From assembly GCA_027603945.1 (NCBI GenBank), contig JADIIU010000056.1:1-64000 (forward strand): a DNA stretch of 64,000 nucleotides. The letters run 5' to 3'. The notes beneath the pieces were generated by a model, which did not search any database, was not told the DNA's origin, and saw only the letters and a list, made by a program, of their open reading frames with translations. The position numbers and the translations under genes were made by a program. Source of the stretch: Terramyces sp. JEL0728. Lineage: Eukaryota; Chytridiomycota; Chytridiomycetes; Rhizophydiales; Terramycetaceae. Every line of letters begins with the position of its first letter. The first letter of the stretch is position 1. Below are positions 11,201-23,159 of this stretch, in pieces.

Positions 11201-14200
11201 CTGCCAAACCGCAGTGCACTTTCCAAGTTTTTAAGGAAGGCAGCGTCTCTGAAACTCGTAACAACAATGTTCTTGGCCTTGTATAGGGATTTGAGATATG
11301 AAAGAGCTTGGTTAGATGGATCGATTATCAATGGATATCGTTGACTTCGCTCCATAATAACTGCATTTTCCATGCATAGGTCATCCGCAGGCAGCGAGTT
11401 AACTATCCAGTTGTTTCTTTGCTCTGCCGTGCTGAGATAAGCATAAATTGACAGCTGCTCGTTAAATTTGATACCAGATGCACTTAGCTTTGATTTCCAA
11501 TTTCCAGTTAATTGGTGACGTGTTGCCTGATCAAAGTAGCCTGCATAGGATAAGAATGCTGAAGCCAAAATACTATCTCCAACTAATGTTTCCATTTGAA
11601 CACCAAACGTTTCCCTAGATTCTGTCCACCGTTCTCGTTCAGAGGACAGGTTTTCAACTACACTCAAAGATCTTCCAACTCTTTCTTTGACACCTTCCAT
11701 TTCCTTTTTGAGGCTGTGAACTTCGCTAATCAAAACAGCGTATTCATCTTTGTAAACGTTAATGCTTTTCTCAAGTTTGACAATCAACGCTTCCATTTCA
11801 CGAGCTTTTTCCTTTGTTTCGCTGGCACTTTCTTCTAACTGTTGCACTTCAGCACGAAGTGGTTCCACTTTTTCTAAAATTGAAGCAAAGCTGACCTGCG
11901 CAATAACCCACTGTACCAACGGCCCACACGCTTTGCTTGCCCGGTTTACGGCTTCAAAGTTGAAGTTTGGATCGCTCAGGTAGTTTGTAGAAATATCATC
12001 TCTGATTTTCTGTGTAAGTTTTGAAGTATCGTAATGGACAATATTGGAAATGAAGTCATCCTTTCTCAACACTGCTATAACACTCTTCCATGAGTCAACC
12101 TTATTCCCTAAAAGAATACAAACAGCTTCCATTGTCATTTTAACAACAGCTGGAGGGTTCTGCATGGAGCGCACTTCCGTCAAGTGTTGCTTTTTGATAT
12201 TGCTGACACTTTGTTGAGCTTCAATTACTGCAGGTTCAGCCTTTTCAAGATCGGCAACGACAATTTTCTTTCTTTCTGCAATTTCAATGTCCTTTACCTC
12301 GAGAGACTTTTGAATGTGCACCGAAGCGGCTCGATTGTTCTCGGCTTCTTGTTGGTCTTCAACCATCTTTTTCAACTTTTCGTTTGCTTGGGCAGTTTTC
12401 AGTTCCAATTCTTTTTTCTTTTCTTCCAAGCTTACCCCTAATTCTTCAACCTTTACCAAAGTCTCTCGTAGCCTTTCCAGGCCGACAATCAAGTGTCTTT
12501 GGCGGTCTTCTAGTTGCGACCTCTTTTCCTGGTAAATCGTGCAGAAGTTTGTGACAAAATCAATATATTGCCTTGGAGTGATGAAAACATACTTTTTTTG
12601 TTTTTTGACACTAATTGAGTGATTAACTTGTTTCGAACAACCGTGTATAAAAATACAAGTGTCCAATAGTACATTGCGCAATGAATAAGGCTTGACAATT
12701 TCCGAGTATAGAGGCTGGAAAGTTGGTGGACATGTATAGCTTTGATCAATATCCACGAGCTCTGTAAATTCACTTGCAACTTGATAAAATCCTTGATTAT
12801 TCCAATCACCCATCCAATTTAGCACACATCTGTTGAACAAGGCTGGAGATGTAGTTGCTTTGTTTGAGAGTTCCCCTTCCGGTGGATTCATAGTAAAGAT
12901 GACATGCAAGTTTTTCGCGACCTGTTTGGTAAACCAGGCATAGAGCTCATCATGAGTATCTAAAGCCAATCCTTCCCTGATGGATACTTCCTTGCATGAA
13001 GTCATCAAAGAGGTAAATTCATCCCCTTCGAACAATCCAGGAATTTCTGCATTTGCCAGTAACGTATTGATTCTTTCCAAAAATGAAGAATCCATCACAT
13101 TAGCTTCGTCAATGATAAAGCAAATCTTTTCCCCTTTGCATCCAGATCTCTTGAGCACAATCCTCAAATCGTCATCAAAATCTGATATGGAGTATTTGCT
13201 CTCCATTGCAGGCTGGAAAACTGAAATACCATTCATCCAAGCGACAAACCGTGTCAATGTAGATTTTCCACTTCCTGAAATCCCAATTAGGAGCAGGTGG
13301 CCTTGGATTTGGTGGAACACTCTGTCGATACGAAGGATGTGTTCCAAAGCATGCTCAAACAGGACCAGTGGAACTTCAACTTCTTCTTCGTAGAATACCT
13401 GCAGCCGTGCTTTGATATATTGCGAGAGAGCAGTTGCATCTGTGGATTCATAATCTTTAGAGATAAAGTTTGAGAATAGAATTGGTCGTGCGAGAGCTAC
13501 GACAATGTCCACACCAGGGAAATTTTGAGCAGCAGTTCTTTGTAGCAAATCGTCGGACCAATCTTTTTCGCCATCATCAACCAAACGATCTTGGAACAAC
13601 CTGATACCTTCGTGTGCCCAAATTCTAACCAACTCTTCAATTGAAATAAATTCCAACGAATGGATAATTTCATAAATTCCTCTGATCCATCTTGTCAGTT
13701 CACGCGGTGAGAAAATGTAATGTGAATGAACATCTGCTGTAAATTGAGTTTTAGAGTTTGTGTAGAACTCTACCATTGCGTTAGTCAATGCATCCGCATA
13801 TCCGCGCAAAGCAGGGTGTGCCTTCAGTGCGGCTCGACTGAATGCTGAGTAAATAGTTTGCAGAGAATTTTGTTCTGGATATCCAACATATACAACTGGG
13901 CAATGGCGCAAGAATCGGTTGCTGAGAACAACTCTGCCCGGATCAGTTGGTGGGTTGCAAGCACCAATAATCTGCACTCTTTCAATGGTAACCCAAACTC
14001 TGTCTGATCTCCAGAATCCTTTTTGCTCAATCATCTGGCGAATGAGAGAAATAACTTTTTGAGTCCCGTACTTGTCAAGTTTGGGCAGATTGATTTCATC
14101 ACAAAATAGTACCAGCCATCTTCCGGGGTTCTTTGGCATAAACACCTCGCCATTTGCTGATTTTTTGTACTGTCCATTAACTTCCAATGTACGAATAATA

Positions 14201-17200
14201 GATTCGCAATTGGTTTCACTGGAAAAGTTGATTGGAATCACATCTATTTCTGGTAATTTTCTCAAGGAAGAGAGCAGAGTCATTGTCTAACGTGAGATAT
14301 TAAATACCTTTCCAGACCCTGGCGGGCCACACAGAATTACAGATTTGTGTTCAGACAACCAAGCGTACAAAATCTTTTCATGCCGCAAAGTATCCAAAGT
14401 AGGAACAACGATATCCTGTCTTGCAATGTTTTGACGATCAATATCAATAACTGGGACCATTGACGACCAAGAAACATAGTCCGGAGTGCCAATATCAATA
14501 TCGTATTCAAACACAGAAAATCCATCTGTCCCAATCTGCACACTGCCAGATCTATTCAAAAACTCACCAAGTTTTAATCGGTCATCATTATTGACATCTC
14601 CGCCGAAACTCCAGCCTAAATGAATATAGAACGATTTCAAGACATAATTTTCCAGCTGGTCTGGAAGAAGAGGGAAATCGAGGTGTGTAGAGTCGTATTC
14701 CAAAATTGACTTGACACTCGAGTTCAGCAGAGAAAACAAGTTTTGTAGACCCCTGATAATGGTAAATTCCATAATGTGTGATAAAGTTTGGGAGAAATCA
14801 ATGGCGAGCTCCAGAATAGCGCCTGGAGCAAAGAGTGGTTCAAGTATATCAGCTACTTGGCGCTGAGAAATAGAGATTTCTGAAAACTTTAGTTTTGTCA
14901 AATCAATGTCATAAGTTGCAGGCATTTCATCTACAGGCACATTGTGCAACATGTTCAAGTAACGTTTAGAAAGCATATTGACTGAAACCATAGATTCAGG
15001 AAACCAGACCATTCCACATCTACTAACGGTAGCCGGAGTAGCTTGATCCAAATCTTGGACTTCAAACATAATTCTGACATTTGGTGGCAGCGGAAGACGC
15101 TCACCATTTGGTAACGTCAACATTTTGTTGTCATCTAAAACAGAGTTCAAATTTTCAACCCATTCTGGATCAACATCTCCATCGAACACAATCCAATAGC
15201 GTTTCGCGCTTTCGCCTCTATCATCTGTCAAGACTTTACGGATAATTTTTGTAAAAATGCCATCTGTCCATTCTCTAGTCGTAGAATCCATCCAGCCATA
15301 CAGTTTATCTTTGGATATAGCCTTTGGATCTATAATATAATGGCGGGATTCCTTTGCTTCGCACTTTTCCAATGCTTTCAACAAAGTTTTCCAGGCAGTT
15401 GATTTACCAGTTCCAGATTTACCGACAACCATAACACCATGGTTGATTTCTTGGATACTGTGGAGCTGTAGGACTTTTCCCAGCCAATCTTGATCAGGAA
15501 CAAGCATCAACTCTTTACAACATTCTTCCAATTCTAGCCTGAGTCTTGTATCGCTGATTTCGCCTGTTCTTGCCTTGGAGAATATATCATGCAAGAGTCT
15601 ATTTTAAAAATCAATTACGTTTCAGCAAGAACAGCATCTTCTTTGATCAATTTAGGGAAAACTGTATCCTTGATACTCTGCACCAAAACTACTTCTTCAA
15701 GAACATCAGTTTCTTTTGAACTTTGGTTTTGTCTTTGAATTCGACCGGCAGAGACCAAGACACTCTTGAGTGCTCTTAGCCCAAAATCATAATGGGGCTG
15801 GTTGGATAATTGCTCGCTGCAGATTTCAAAGAATGGAATAGCTTTCGAAGCTAGACTTTCGGCTTCGGCAAATCCTTGGGAGAATAACATTACTTGAGCA
15901 ATCAGTAATCTGTCTGGGATTGTCATTGAGACCCCTCGGAATAACGAGGTCAAATTATCCGGCAGCGAGGATCTACCAGCGTACCCAGGGTTCATCGTAA
16001 TGAAAATACCAGTAGACGGGTTTACTTGCAATGATTTACCAACAAGTTCAATTTCTTTTGACGATTTAAGCCCAACCTGGATAGATTGTATCTGTTGAGA
16101 AACAGCAGAAAGAATCTTTTCTTCAAGACGATTGAATTCATCAAAACAGCCCCACACTCCAACCTTGCATAGCCCAATAAAGATCCTACCCATAGATTGG
16201 AAATCAAAGTTTTCATCACAACAGAAAACAAGGCATTGGCGACCTAGTTGCGCTGCCATCGCTTTGACACTTTCAGTCTATGTTAGTCAACGTTTACTTT
16301 TCCAGTTCCAGCAGGACCGAAAGGAGAACCGCCAAGTTTATTGTCTAGCGCTTGGGAAAGAGTCAAGTAACATCGGTCAGTCAACGGTGTTTGGACCAAT
16401 CGATCATACACACCAAGATAATCGAATCCATAAGTAAACGAAGCGCTAGCAATCTTCACCACCACTTGAGAATCCTGCATATAAAACCTCATATTGGATA
16501 GCCAGCTGAAATCATTTATACTGGAAACTTTAGATTGCAACAGTGTTCTTGTAACATCTCTCTGATGAACCATTTCAGTAATCAATGATTCACACTTTTT
16601 CCTATTGAGGTATTTCAAGTCCTTTACTACAAATTGCGCCAGTAAAGAGATAATTTCGGAAATATTGGACAGCAAGTCATCCATTTTACCATTCTTCACT
16701 GCAATTTCGGTATTTTCCGTCCATTTGTATTGGGCAGTAAGGATTAGGATTTGTGCAGGGTACTGATCAACCCACTTTTCCAATTCCTCCAAGTGCATCT
16801 TCTTATAACTTCTAACACAAGATTCAAATGAATTGAAAAGTGCAAGCCTAGTTTCCTCTTCGATTCTAGTCAGCCATTCATAAACTCGGGTTTTTGTACG
16901 ATCAATTGGATTGGCAAAAGTGATAATTTCGCCTTCGGGAGATGAAACCCCTAGGATATTTTGCTGTTCGTCGTCAGTCAATACTCTAGTAACAGCTGGG
17001 AAGATTTTCTTTAAATGCGGCTGGATACGATCTAGATCTTTAGAGTTGCCCAAAATTTCCAACAAATCTTCATCAGCAACAAAATAGAATCGCGAGAAGT
17101 TAGACCGTTCTCGTTCAAGGTAATCACCTAAAGACCGCTGAATGCCAGACAATAATTCACCTAATCGAGCCATACTCTGTTGAATATTTGGGATAAGGAT

Positions 17201-20200
17201 TACTTCAATGATCAACGGTGATTTGTAGACTTTGCGCATCATAGTCATGAATTCAGCGTCGATCGAAACAAATCTATTACTTTCCAACGGTAGAATTTGC
17301 TTGATTTCCTGGTTCCCAGAAAAGATACCCTGAATGTACACCCACTGCCGTTGAACATTGATCCACAGATCTAGCAAAGTCAATATTTTTGAAAGGCTAT
17401 CCTCCAGCTGCATTGCTTCGTCTTTAAACGCTCTGTAATGAACAGAATTCTTCATGGCAGTAAGTGCAGCTAAATGATCCTGGCATTTTGTAAACAAGTC
17501 ATCCCACCCTTTCACTAATCTACACTTGTTTTGGAAATTGGTAAATTCAAGTGAATATTGTGCCCAAACGGATTTGATTTGTTTCAGGTACTCTTCAAGT
17601 GCCATTTCGCCTTGGGCTAAACTTATGATTTCTTCTACTTGCTTTTCCTTCTTTTCGTAGTTGACTTGCCATAAAGTACCAACTTTTAACGAATTTGTTT
17701 TTTCAATTGAAAGGATAGTATTGATTCTAAGCCAATGACGTTCACGGAGAGATTCGGATTTTAACGGAAGCATACGCAAGTGCTTGGATAAAATACCGCT
17801 GATTTTTTGGTACATTGATTGGTAGGCCAAGTATTGCCGGGTTTGATTTGGCATACTTTTCATATTCTCCAAAATCTTTTCAACCATACCTTTAACTTGC
17901 CAACATTCTTCACCAAACCACGAAATTTCGTGAATCTTTAATATTTCATCCCAAACTTTTTCTAGGGATTCCCATACTCTTTTCAAATCCTGGTGTTCAG
18001 AAATTGCTGGCGCAAGTAGTGAATTGCTAAAACTCTTGATTTCAAGTGCTTGCTTGGCTTTGCCAAGTAATTCAAAAGTCTTGTTGGTAACAGTGAATTT
18101 ATGTTCAAACTCGTTTAAAACTTTCAATGCTTGTGCGGGCTCTTGATCTCCAAGCGGCTTGAGGTTATTCCAATCTTCAACCAGGGTAGATATCTGGTCA
18201 TTCGTTGCCTGATCTTCTTGAACAATTTTCTCTTTTAACGGTTCAATTTGGTCTTGGATTAATCTGGTTTTGCGCTCCAAGATTTCTTTGAATGCAGAAT
18301 GTTCACCATTCACTTGGTCATAGTACAGCCAATCCTGTGGGAATTTATATCTTTGACGTTCAAGAATACGCTGACCGTTATAAAACTGCTTCATTTTCAA
18401 ATCAAAATTGGTAGTTTCATTGCCCAGTTCTTGAATCAACAGTAAAAAGTTTACCAGATCGTGGGTTGTTGAATAAGCCAAATTCTTTTCCAAAGATTCC
18501 CGATAGTTTTTTAAATCAGAATAAAACTGCTGCATTTTTTGCAACAGGATAGTTGAAAACTTGTTGATCAAATCCCGTTGCCAAATATCATATTGTAGAT
18601 TGACTTTTTGTTGGACATTGCCATATTCAATCGCCAAACCTCTAAATTCTTGTCTTGTTTCCGTTGTATCAAATGTGGACCGCACTCTCTTGACATCCAG
18701 TAGCGTATTACACCACTTTTGCAAATCATCGCCGAGTGTATCAAATACTGTCTGTGGTTCCAAGTCCCAAAGCGACTGATATTGTAGCCACTTGTCAACG
18801 TACAAACTCAAATCATTGTACAAGCTATCAATGCATTCAAATGCTTTCACCAAATCCTTTGGATCAAGTTTAGATACAAGGTTGAATGTCTTTTGAGTCT
18901 GTTTTTCAAAAGAGAACACTTTGATTCTAGGCAACAGTGTAACAACAGACAGCAATGTCTGGAATTTTCGTGTCCACATTGCTTTCGCACTTTCCATTGG
19001 TGGATTCAAATAAATTGCCTGGTTGCGCATCTGGATTGAATAAACTACTTCGGTATCAAATTCAATATTCCCAAGATTCCAGCTCTTTACCGCTTGGCCA
19101 AGTCTACTAAACAAAACATTTTCAATTCTAGCATCTAATCCAATAATCCATTCATTCAAGTTGCTGAAACTTTCAAACGCAAGTAAATCAACATTCTTTT
19201 GTATCTTGTCCATAATAACAGATAAGACTAGTTGCTCATACTTGCAATCTTCAAGTTCGCTGATCAATGAATCAATTTCGTTCGTTTTTTGTAAGGCTAG
19301 ATTGATTTTATCTTGGAATTGGAATACCGATTGAGAAAATTCACTAACGAATTCCACATACCGTCCTTCATTGTTTTCTTCATACGTATTGATAAAGTAG
19401 TCCCATTGCAGTTGGATCCCTTGTTGAACCAGAGTTTGAACTTTGAGGTGGAATTCACCGACGAGCAACCCGACTTTGTCAACACTAATCAAACACTTTT
19501 GGTAAATCCGAAGCGATTCATTTAAAGAGACTGCAAATGGATATACTTTCTTGCTATCAAGAGACGCATTCTGTATTTGCATTGGCACAGAGTACCCCAT
19601 ATTCATCAAATTTCGTACTTCCTTGAACACAGATATACTCTTTGAATCAAAATTGATTCCCAGCTCCAATTTGTTTAATAATCTGTTTTTGGTGATTGTG
19701 AATATTCGTCCACCTATGAACGCTCTATTCATTTCCTCGTTTAACCAAGTTTCAAATAAAGATGAAGTGTCGAGCTGTTTTTGGAATGACATTTGTTCAT
19801 TGTATAGTTTCTGTCCTTCTTGGTATTGTTCCCAGCCTTTACCGAGGATATACTCTACTTTTTTCATTAATTCATTCAATTGCCGTTCAATCATTTTGAT
19901 CCAGAGTAGATGTCCGGAAAGTAAAGGCACATCTCTTAGTCTAGTCAATTGCGAATCGTCGCTATTTTCATACCTCTTCATGAATTTCAAATGCAATTCT
20001 TTCAGATCTTCCTTTACCTTTTCAATCAACTGGCTTTGGTACTCACGAATCGCACCTCGGATTTTAGGTCGAACAAATAACGCATTAAACTTTGAAAAGA
20101 TCCGAAACATGTCGTTTGCAGTCTCACATGTTCCCAGCAAATCTTTTAAATTGGAAATAATCATTGATTCTACTTGGGAAATGTTTGAATTGTAGTTTTG

Positions 20201-21658
20201 TTGCGCAATTTGCCAATTTAAAGTCCCTTGCTCGGATAAATCCAAAATATCAATATGTTTAATATGATCAAGTGCTCGAAGGACTAATTCGGTTGAATCA
20301 GATATTCCCAGGTCTTGTTTTCCGCCAGTTATTTTCTTCAAAGTAGTTGATAATTGGTCGTGCTGGACCCGGAAATTGTAAATAAAATCCAGTCGTTCTT
20401 CTAGTAATTGATGGTACTTTTCTACTTTGACTGGAATCAATTTTTCAACGCGCTTTCGAAGTAAATCCCTATGGTTAATAAATAAAACCTTCCGATTGAA
20501 TAAAATTCTTTAATGCTGTCTTCCCAAGTGCCAAAAATCTTTTTACATTCTTCAATGACAGTTTTGAATTCATTGATTTCTAAATACATGAGATTCTTTT
20601 GTTTTAAAATCAGCAAAATCTGATTGTTCACATCGCGGGAAATAGCTTCTAATAGCAATAATGTCTTTTGTATTGGATAAGGTGCTAATTTGAGTTTCTT
20701 GTTGACATGGTTGAAAATTGCAGATACAGAGTCGTTTACTTTTTGCAAATCAGTAGAAGAGAGCAACTCATTGACTGGGAATTCCTTGAACAGAACATTG
20801 TATTTTGTCACTTTTTCAATCGCCTCCTTGATTCCAGTGTCTGCAATGAACCTATCGTTAGCAATGTCCTACCTAATAGTCAGCCAAAGAAATACCTATA
20901 ATTAGAAGCTAGGGTACCCTACGGTAGCATGAAATCTTTTAGCTTGTTTCAATATCTCCAATGTCAACAACACCTTTTCATCATTCAACTGCATCTCAAT
21001 CAAATGCAAATGCCGCTCCATCTGAATCCAAAACTCAATCTCATTCCTACTATTATCAATAATCTGATTTTCCAACAATGTGACTTTATGAATTTCGTTT
21101 ATCCATATTTTTACATCTTTTTGGATTGAATTAAGAAAAGTGGTGTCTTGTAATAGGTTGTCGAATGGCTGCTTTTGTTCTGCCAGTCCAACTATGGTTG
21201 GATTGAATTTCAGTTGGATATCTGGTATGTTTACTGTTTGCTGCGATTGCGCCAGTGATAATTCCAGCTCTGCTAATTTCTTTATGGTTTGCTTATCCTT
21301 GTCTTTATTAATTCCAATGTACCTGGAGATTAGTTGGGTGTACCTGGAGATTAGCCAATCTAATACCTGGAGATTAATCACAAAAACCTTGAATAAAATA
21401 CGGAGTGATGGCATAATGCAAGTACGAATACAATTCCTTTTCATTTGGCAAATTCAAAAACAAGAATTCATTCTTTGGATCATTTTCCAATCCTCCTTTT
21501 TTAATAAAAACAATCGAATCTGGAATTGGTTTTACTGAAGTTTTGTCTTTTGTAGTGTAAATACTTTTAAGTGATTGGTCGGTTAGGAAATCTAAAAGAA
21601 TTTCCTTTTCAATTGGGTTGAATGTTTTGAAATACTCGTAGTAGATTTCAAAATCCAT
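8253..21658 (-). CDS. DYNC1H1: Cytoplasmic dynein heavy chain, complete, 9 exons
   Basis: Minus-end-directed microtubule motor. The spliced frame gives 4377 aa, normal for cytoplasmic dynein-1. In order: N-terminal tail ([18 protein letters not shown] is a dynein signature); linker; AAA1 P-loop GPAGTGKT (about residue 1725); AAA2 GKSGTGKS (about 2010); AAA3 GPPGSGKT (about 2375); AAA4 GISGSGKS (about 2720); stalk coiled coil; AAA5-6; and the C-terminal domain. Exons (minus order): 21388-21658, 20918-21302, 20489-20851, 16298-20468, 15619-16277, 14308-15598, 10182-14286, 8785-10161, 8253-8764. Six introns are 20-21 nt. The first two gaps (85 and 66 nt) each break into consecutive mini-introns. 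Two introns fall immediately before or inside the final Thr of a P-loop. Stop codon and AATAAA overlap. Confidence 0.95.
20852..20917 (-). other. Tandem array of three mini-introns in dynein
   Basis: On the minus strand: 20896-20917 (22 nt, GTACCC...TCTAATTATAG), 20873-20895 (23 nt, GTATTT...CTGACTATTAG), 20852-20872 (21 nt, GTAGGA...CTAACGATAG). Every unit has a GT start, a branch-like motif and a TAG end, with nothing left over. Removing all 66 nt joins HATVG to [10 protein letters not shown] exactly as in the dynein family. Confidence 0.75.
21303..21387 (-). other. Tandem array of four mini-introns in dynein
   Basis: On the minus strand: 21367-21387 (21 nt), 21344-21366 (23 nt), 21323-21343 (21 nt), 21303-21322 (20 nt). 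The first three all end in TAATCTCCAG, so they look like tandem copies of one intron. The fourth ends in TTAATAAAG. Removing all 85 nt joins [10 protein letters not shown] to [14 protein letters not shown] in phase, as expected for dynein. Removing only the first three gives the wrong frame. An alternative donor further upstream (after AIT) with retention of unit 4 would also keep the frame. Confidence 0.7.
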
Positions 21659-21729
21659 TTTTTAAAGATCTTTTTGAGGTTCTGGCCAATTCTCACATAA
21701 TTCAATACCGTAGAAAACTAATATTTTTA

Positions 21730-22032
21730 TTACAGATTAATGTCTACATCAACTTTAGATTTGAGCAGTCCAAAAGCAGGTGCAACCCAGACCCCACAAT
21801 TACACTGATCACCAGTTAGATTAAAACTGCCGAGCTTGGAATTACAATGCTTGCAGTTAATTTTACCCTGGATCTCTGTGGTTTCATATTCCTTTAGAAA
21901 TATTGTTTGGCAGTCGTTTATTGGCTGTGATCGTTTGCGGTAGTTGAAGGACTCCTGGCCAACTCCTTTTTCATGTTTGGTTTCATTGTCTTTGGTTGTT
22001 ATTGGCTTTCTACAATTTTTGCATTTTATCAT
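21730..22032 (-). CDS. Stand-alone YVH1/DUSP12-type zinc-binding domain
   Basis: A 100-aa protein that matches only the C-terminal zinc-binding half of YVH1/DUSP12, the phosphatase-related factor that releases Mrt4 from pre-60S ribosomes. Visible are CKNC (C4, C7), then GKINCKHC (C60, C63), KLGSFNLTGDQCNCG (C77, C79), and the terminal WVAPAFGLLKSKVD. No phosphatase domain (HCxxGxxR) precedes it. Upstream sequence to 22454 has no open frame that could supply one. In yeast the zinc half alone carries the ribosome function, so this may be a minimal functional form. It ends 71 bp before the dynein start. Confidence 0.85.
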   Translation of the reverse strand: MIKCKNCRKPITTKDNETKHEKGVGQESFNYRKRSQPINDCQTIFLKEYETTEIQGKINCKHCNSKLGSFNLTGDQCNCGVWVAPAFGLLKSKVDVDINL

Positions 22033-22454
22033 TGGGTTTGCACAAAAAAAATTAATTTTTGAATTGGGAAAATGTGGATTATTTCATTCAGTTGGCTATT
22101 ATCTTCTCTTGTGGCCACAGAGTACATGTAGGATACGCAATGTATTTAAAAGCACTCGAGGTCCCGCACGCAACTGATGTAGCCATTTCCAGTTTACAAT
22201 AAAGCACACATTCATGGCTCACAGATCCTCCAAGATTAATCACCAGTCGTTCCATTGTTCAACTGACATTCATGAGCCTCGTTATCAATGACGTAATGCA
22301 TGGATTTAGATTGTGTACCAACAGTGATTAGTGACAAATTATGAGATCATCCTTGGCATTAGTTATGGAATGTCAAGCAAGCAGTCAAGATCGCGTTCGT
22401 GTTATTAATAGAATACCATGAGATACGATGACGTGTTATGTACAAATAGAGAAA
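22033..22454. other. Intergenic, nothing recognised
   Basis: Region between the GATA-factor stop and the YVH1-like start. No gene, tRNA or repeat seen. Confidence 0.5.
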
Positions 22455-23159
22455 TCACGATATTATATTAGATAAAGACATTATAGAAGAACTTTTCGAT
22501 GTCGCAATTTCAGCCAAGTACATCAGCGACTCTTTCTTTTGCGTTTCCAAAGGCGACATTTTAGGTGAAGGCAGATAATCCTGCTGGATTTGCTTTGGCT
22601 CATTCTTTACTATTACAGGAGATATAGGCGTATAGCGAGCTGCTTGGCATAGCTGCTGCAGAGGCGGCAATTTACCACCATTCATGACCTGCATTTTAAT
22701 TGGTGGTAAAATTAGGGAATCGGTGTAGAATGAATCGCTTCTGGCCATATGAGCTCGTTTCCTTCTTCTAATTATTGGAGTTTTCATCTCTTTTGGTCTA
22801 TGCGAACCATGAAGTTTATAGTACAGACCACAGGCATTACAGATACTGTTGCCCTCCAAGTCTCTTCGCCATAGCGGAGTATCGGTAGTATTACAGTTGA
22901 AGCACTTGTTTGATGGGGTTGATTGGCGTTCAGGTTGAACAGCAGGATGGCTCCAATGGAACTGGAAGCTCCGCTCGTGCGGTTCAGCATAATCTTTACG
23001 CAGGTATTTAGGTCTCTTTTGCTGATTGGATTTCAGATACAGTCCTAATATTAACAATTGATTACCACAAGCATTACATACAACCTCACCCAGATTATTA
23101 CGGCGCCAAAGCGGGGTAGATGTAGTTCCGCAACCAGTGCATTTTCTAACTTTTGACAT
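22455..23159 (-). CDS. GATA transcription factor with two zinc fingers
   Basis: Nuclear DNA-binding protein predicted to bind (A/T)GATA(A/G). Finger 1 uses C7, C10, C28, C31 (CTGC...TPLWRR...CNAC). Finger 2 uses C79, C82, C100, C103, followed by a basic RRRKR stretch. Both have the 17-residue GATA loop. A 21-nt stop-free intron (23045-23065, GTAATC...GTTAATATTAG) sits inside finger 1. If retained, it inserts seven residues between CNACG and LYLK and would disrupt the finger. Spliced length is 227 aa. Two-finger fungal GATA factors include siderophore/iron regulators, but the iron-sensing cysteine block between fingers is missing, so the target pathway is open. Confidence 0.9.
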   Translation of the reverse strand: MSKVRKCTGCGTTSTPLWRRNNLGEVVCNACGNQLLILGLYLKSNQQKRPKYLRKDYAEPHERSFQFHWSHPAVQPERQSTPSNKCFNCNTTDTPLWRRDLEGNSICNACGLYYKLHGSHRPKEMKTPIIRRRKRAHMARSDSFYTDSLILPPIKMQVMNGGKLPPLQQLCQAARYTPISPVIVKNEPKQIQQDYLPSPKMSPLETQKKESLMYLAEIATSKSSSIMSLSNIIS

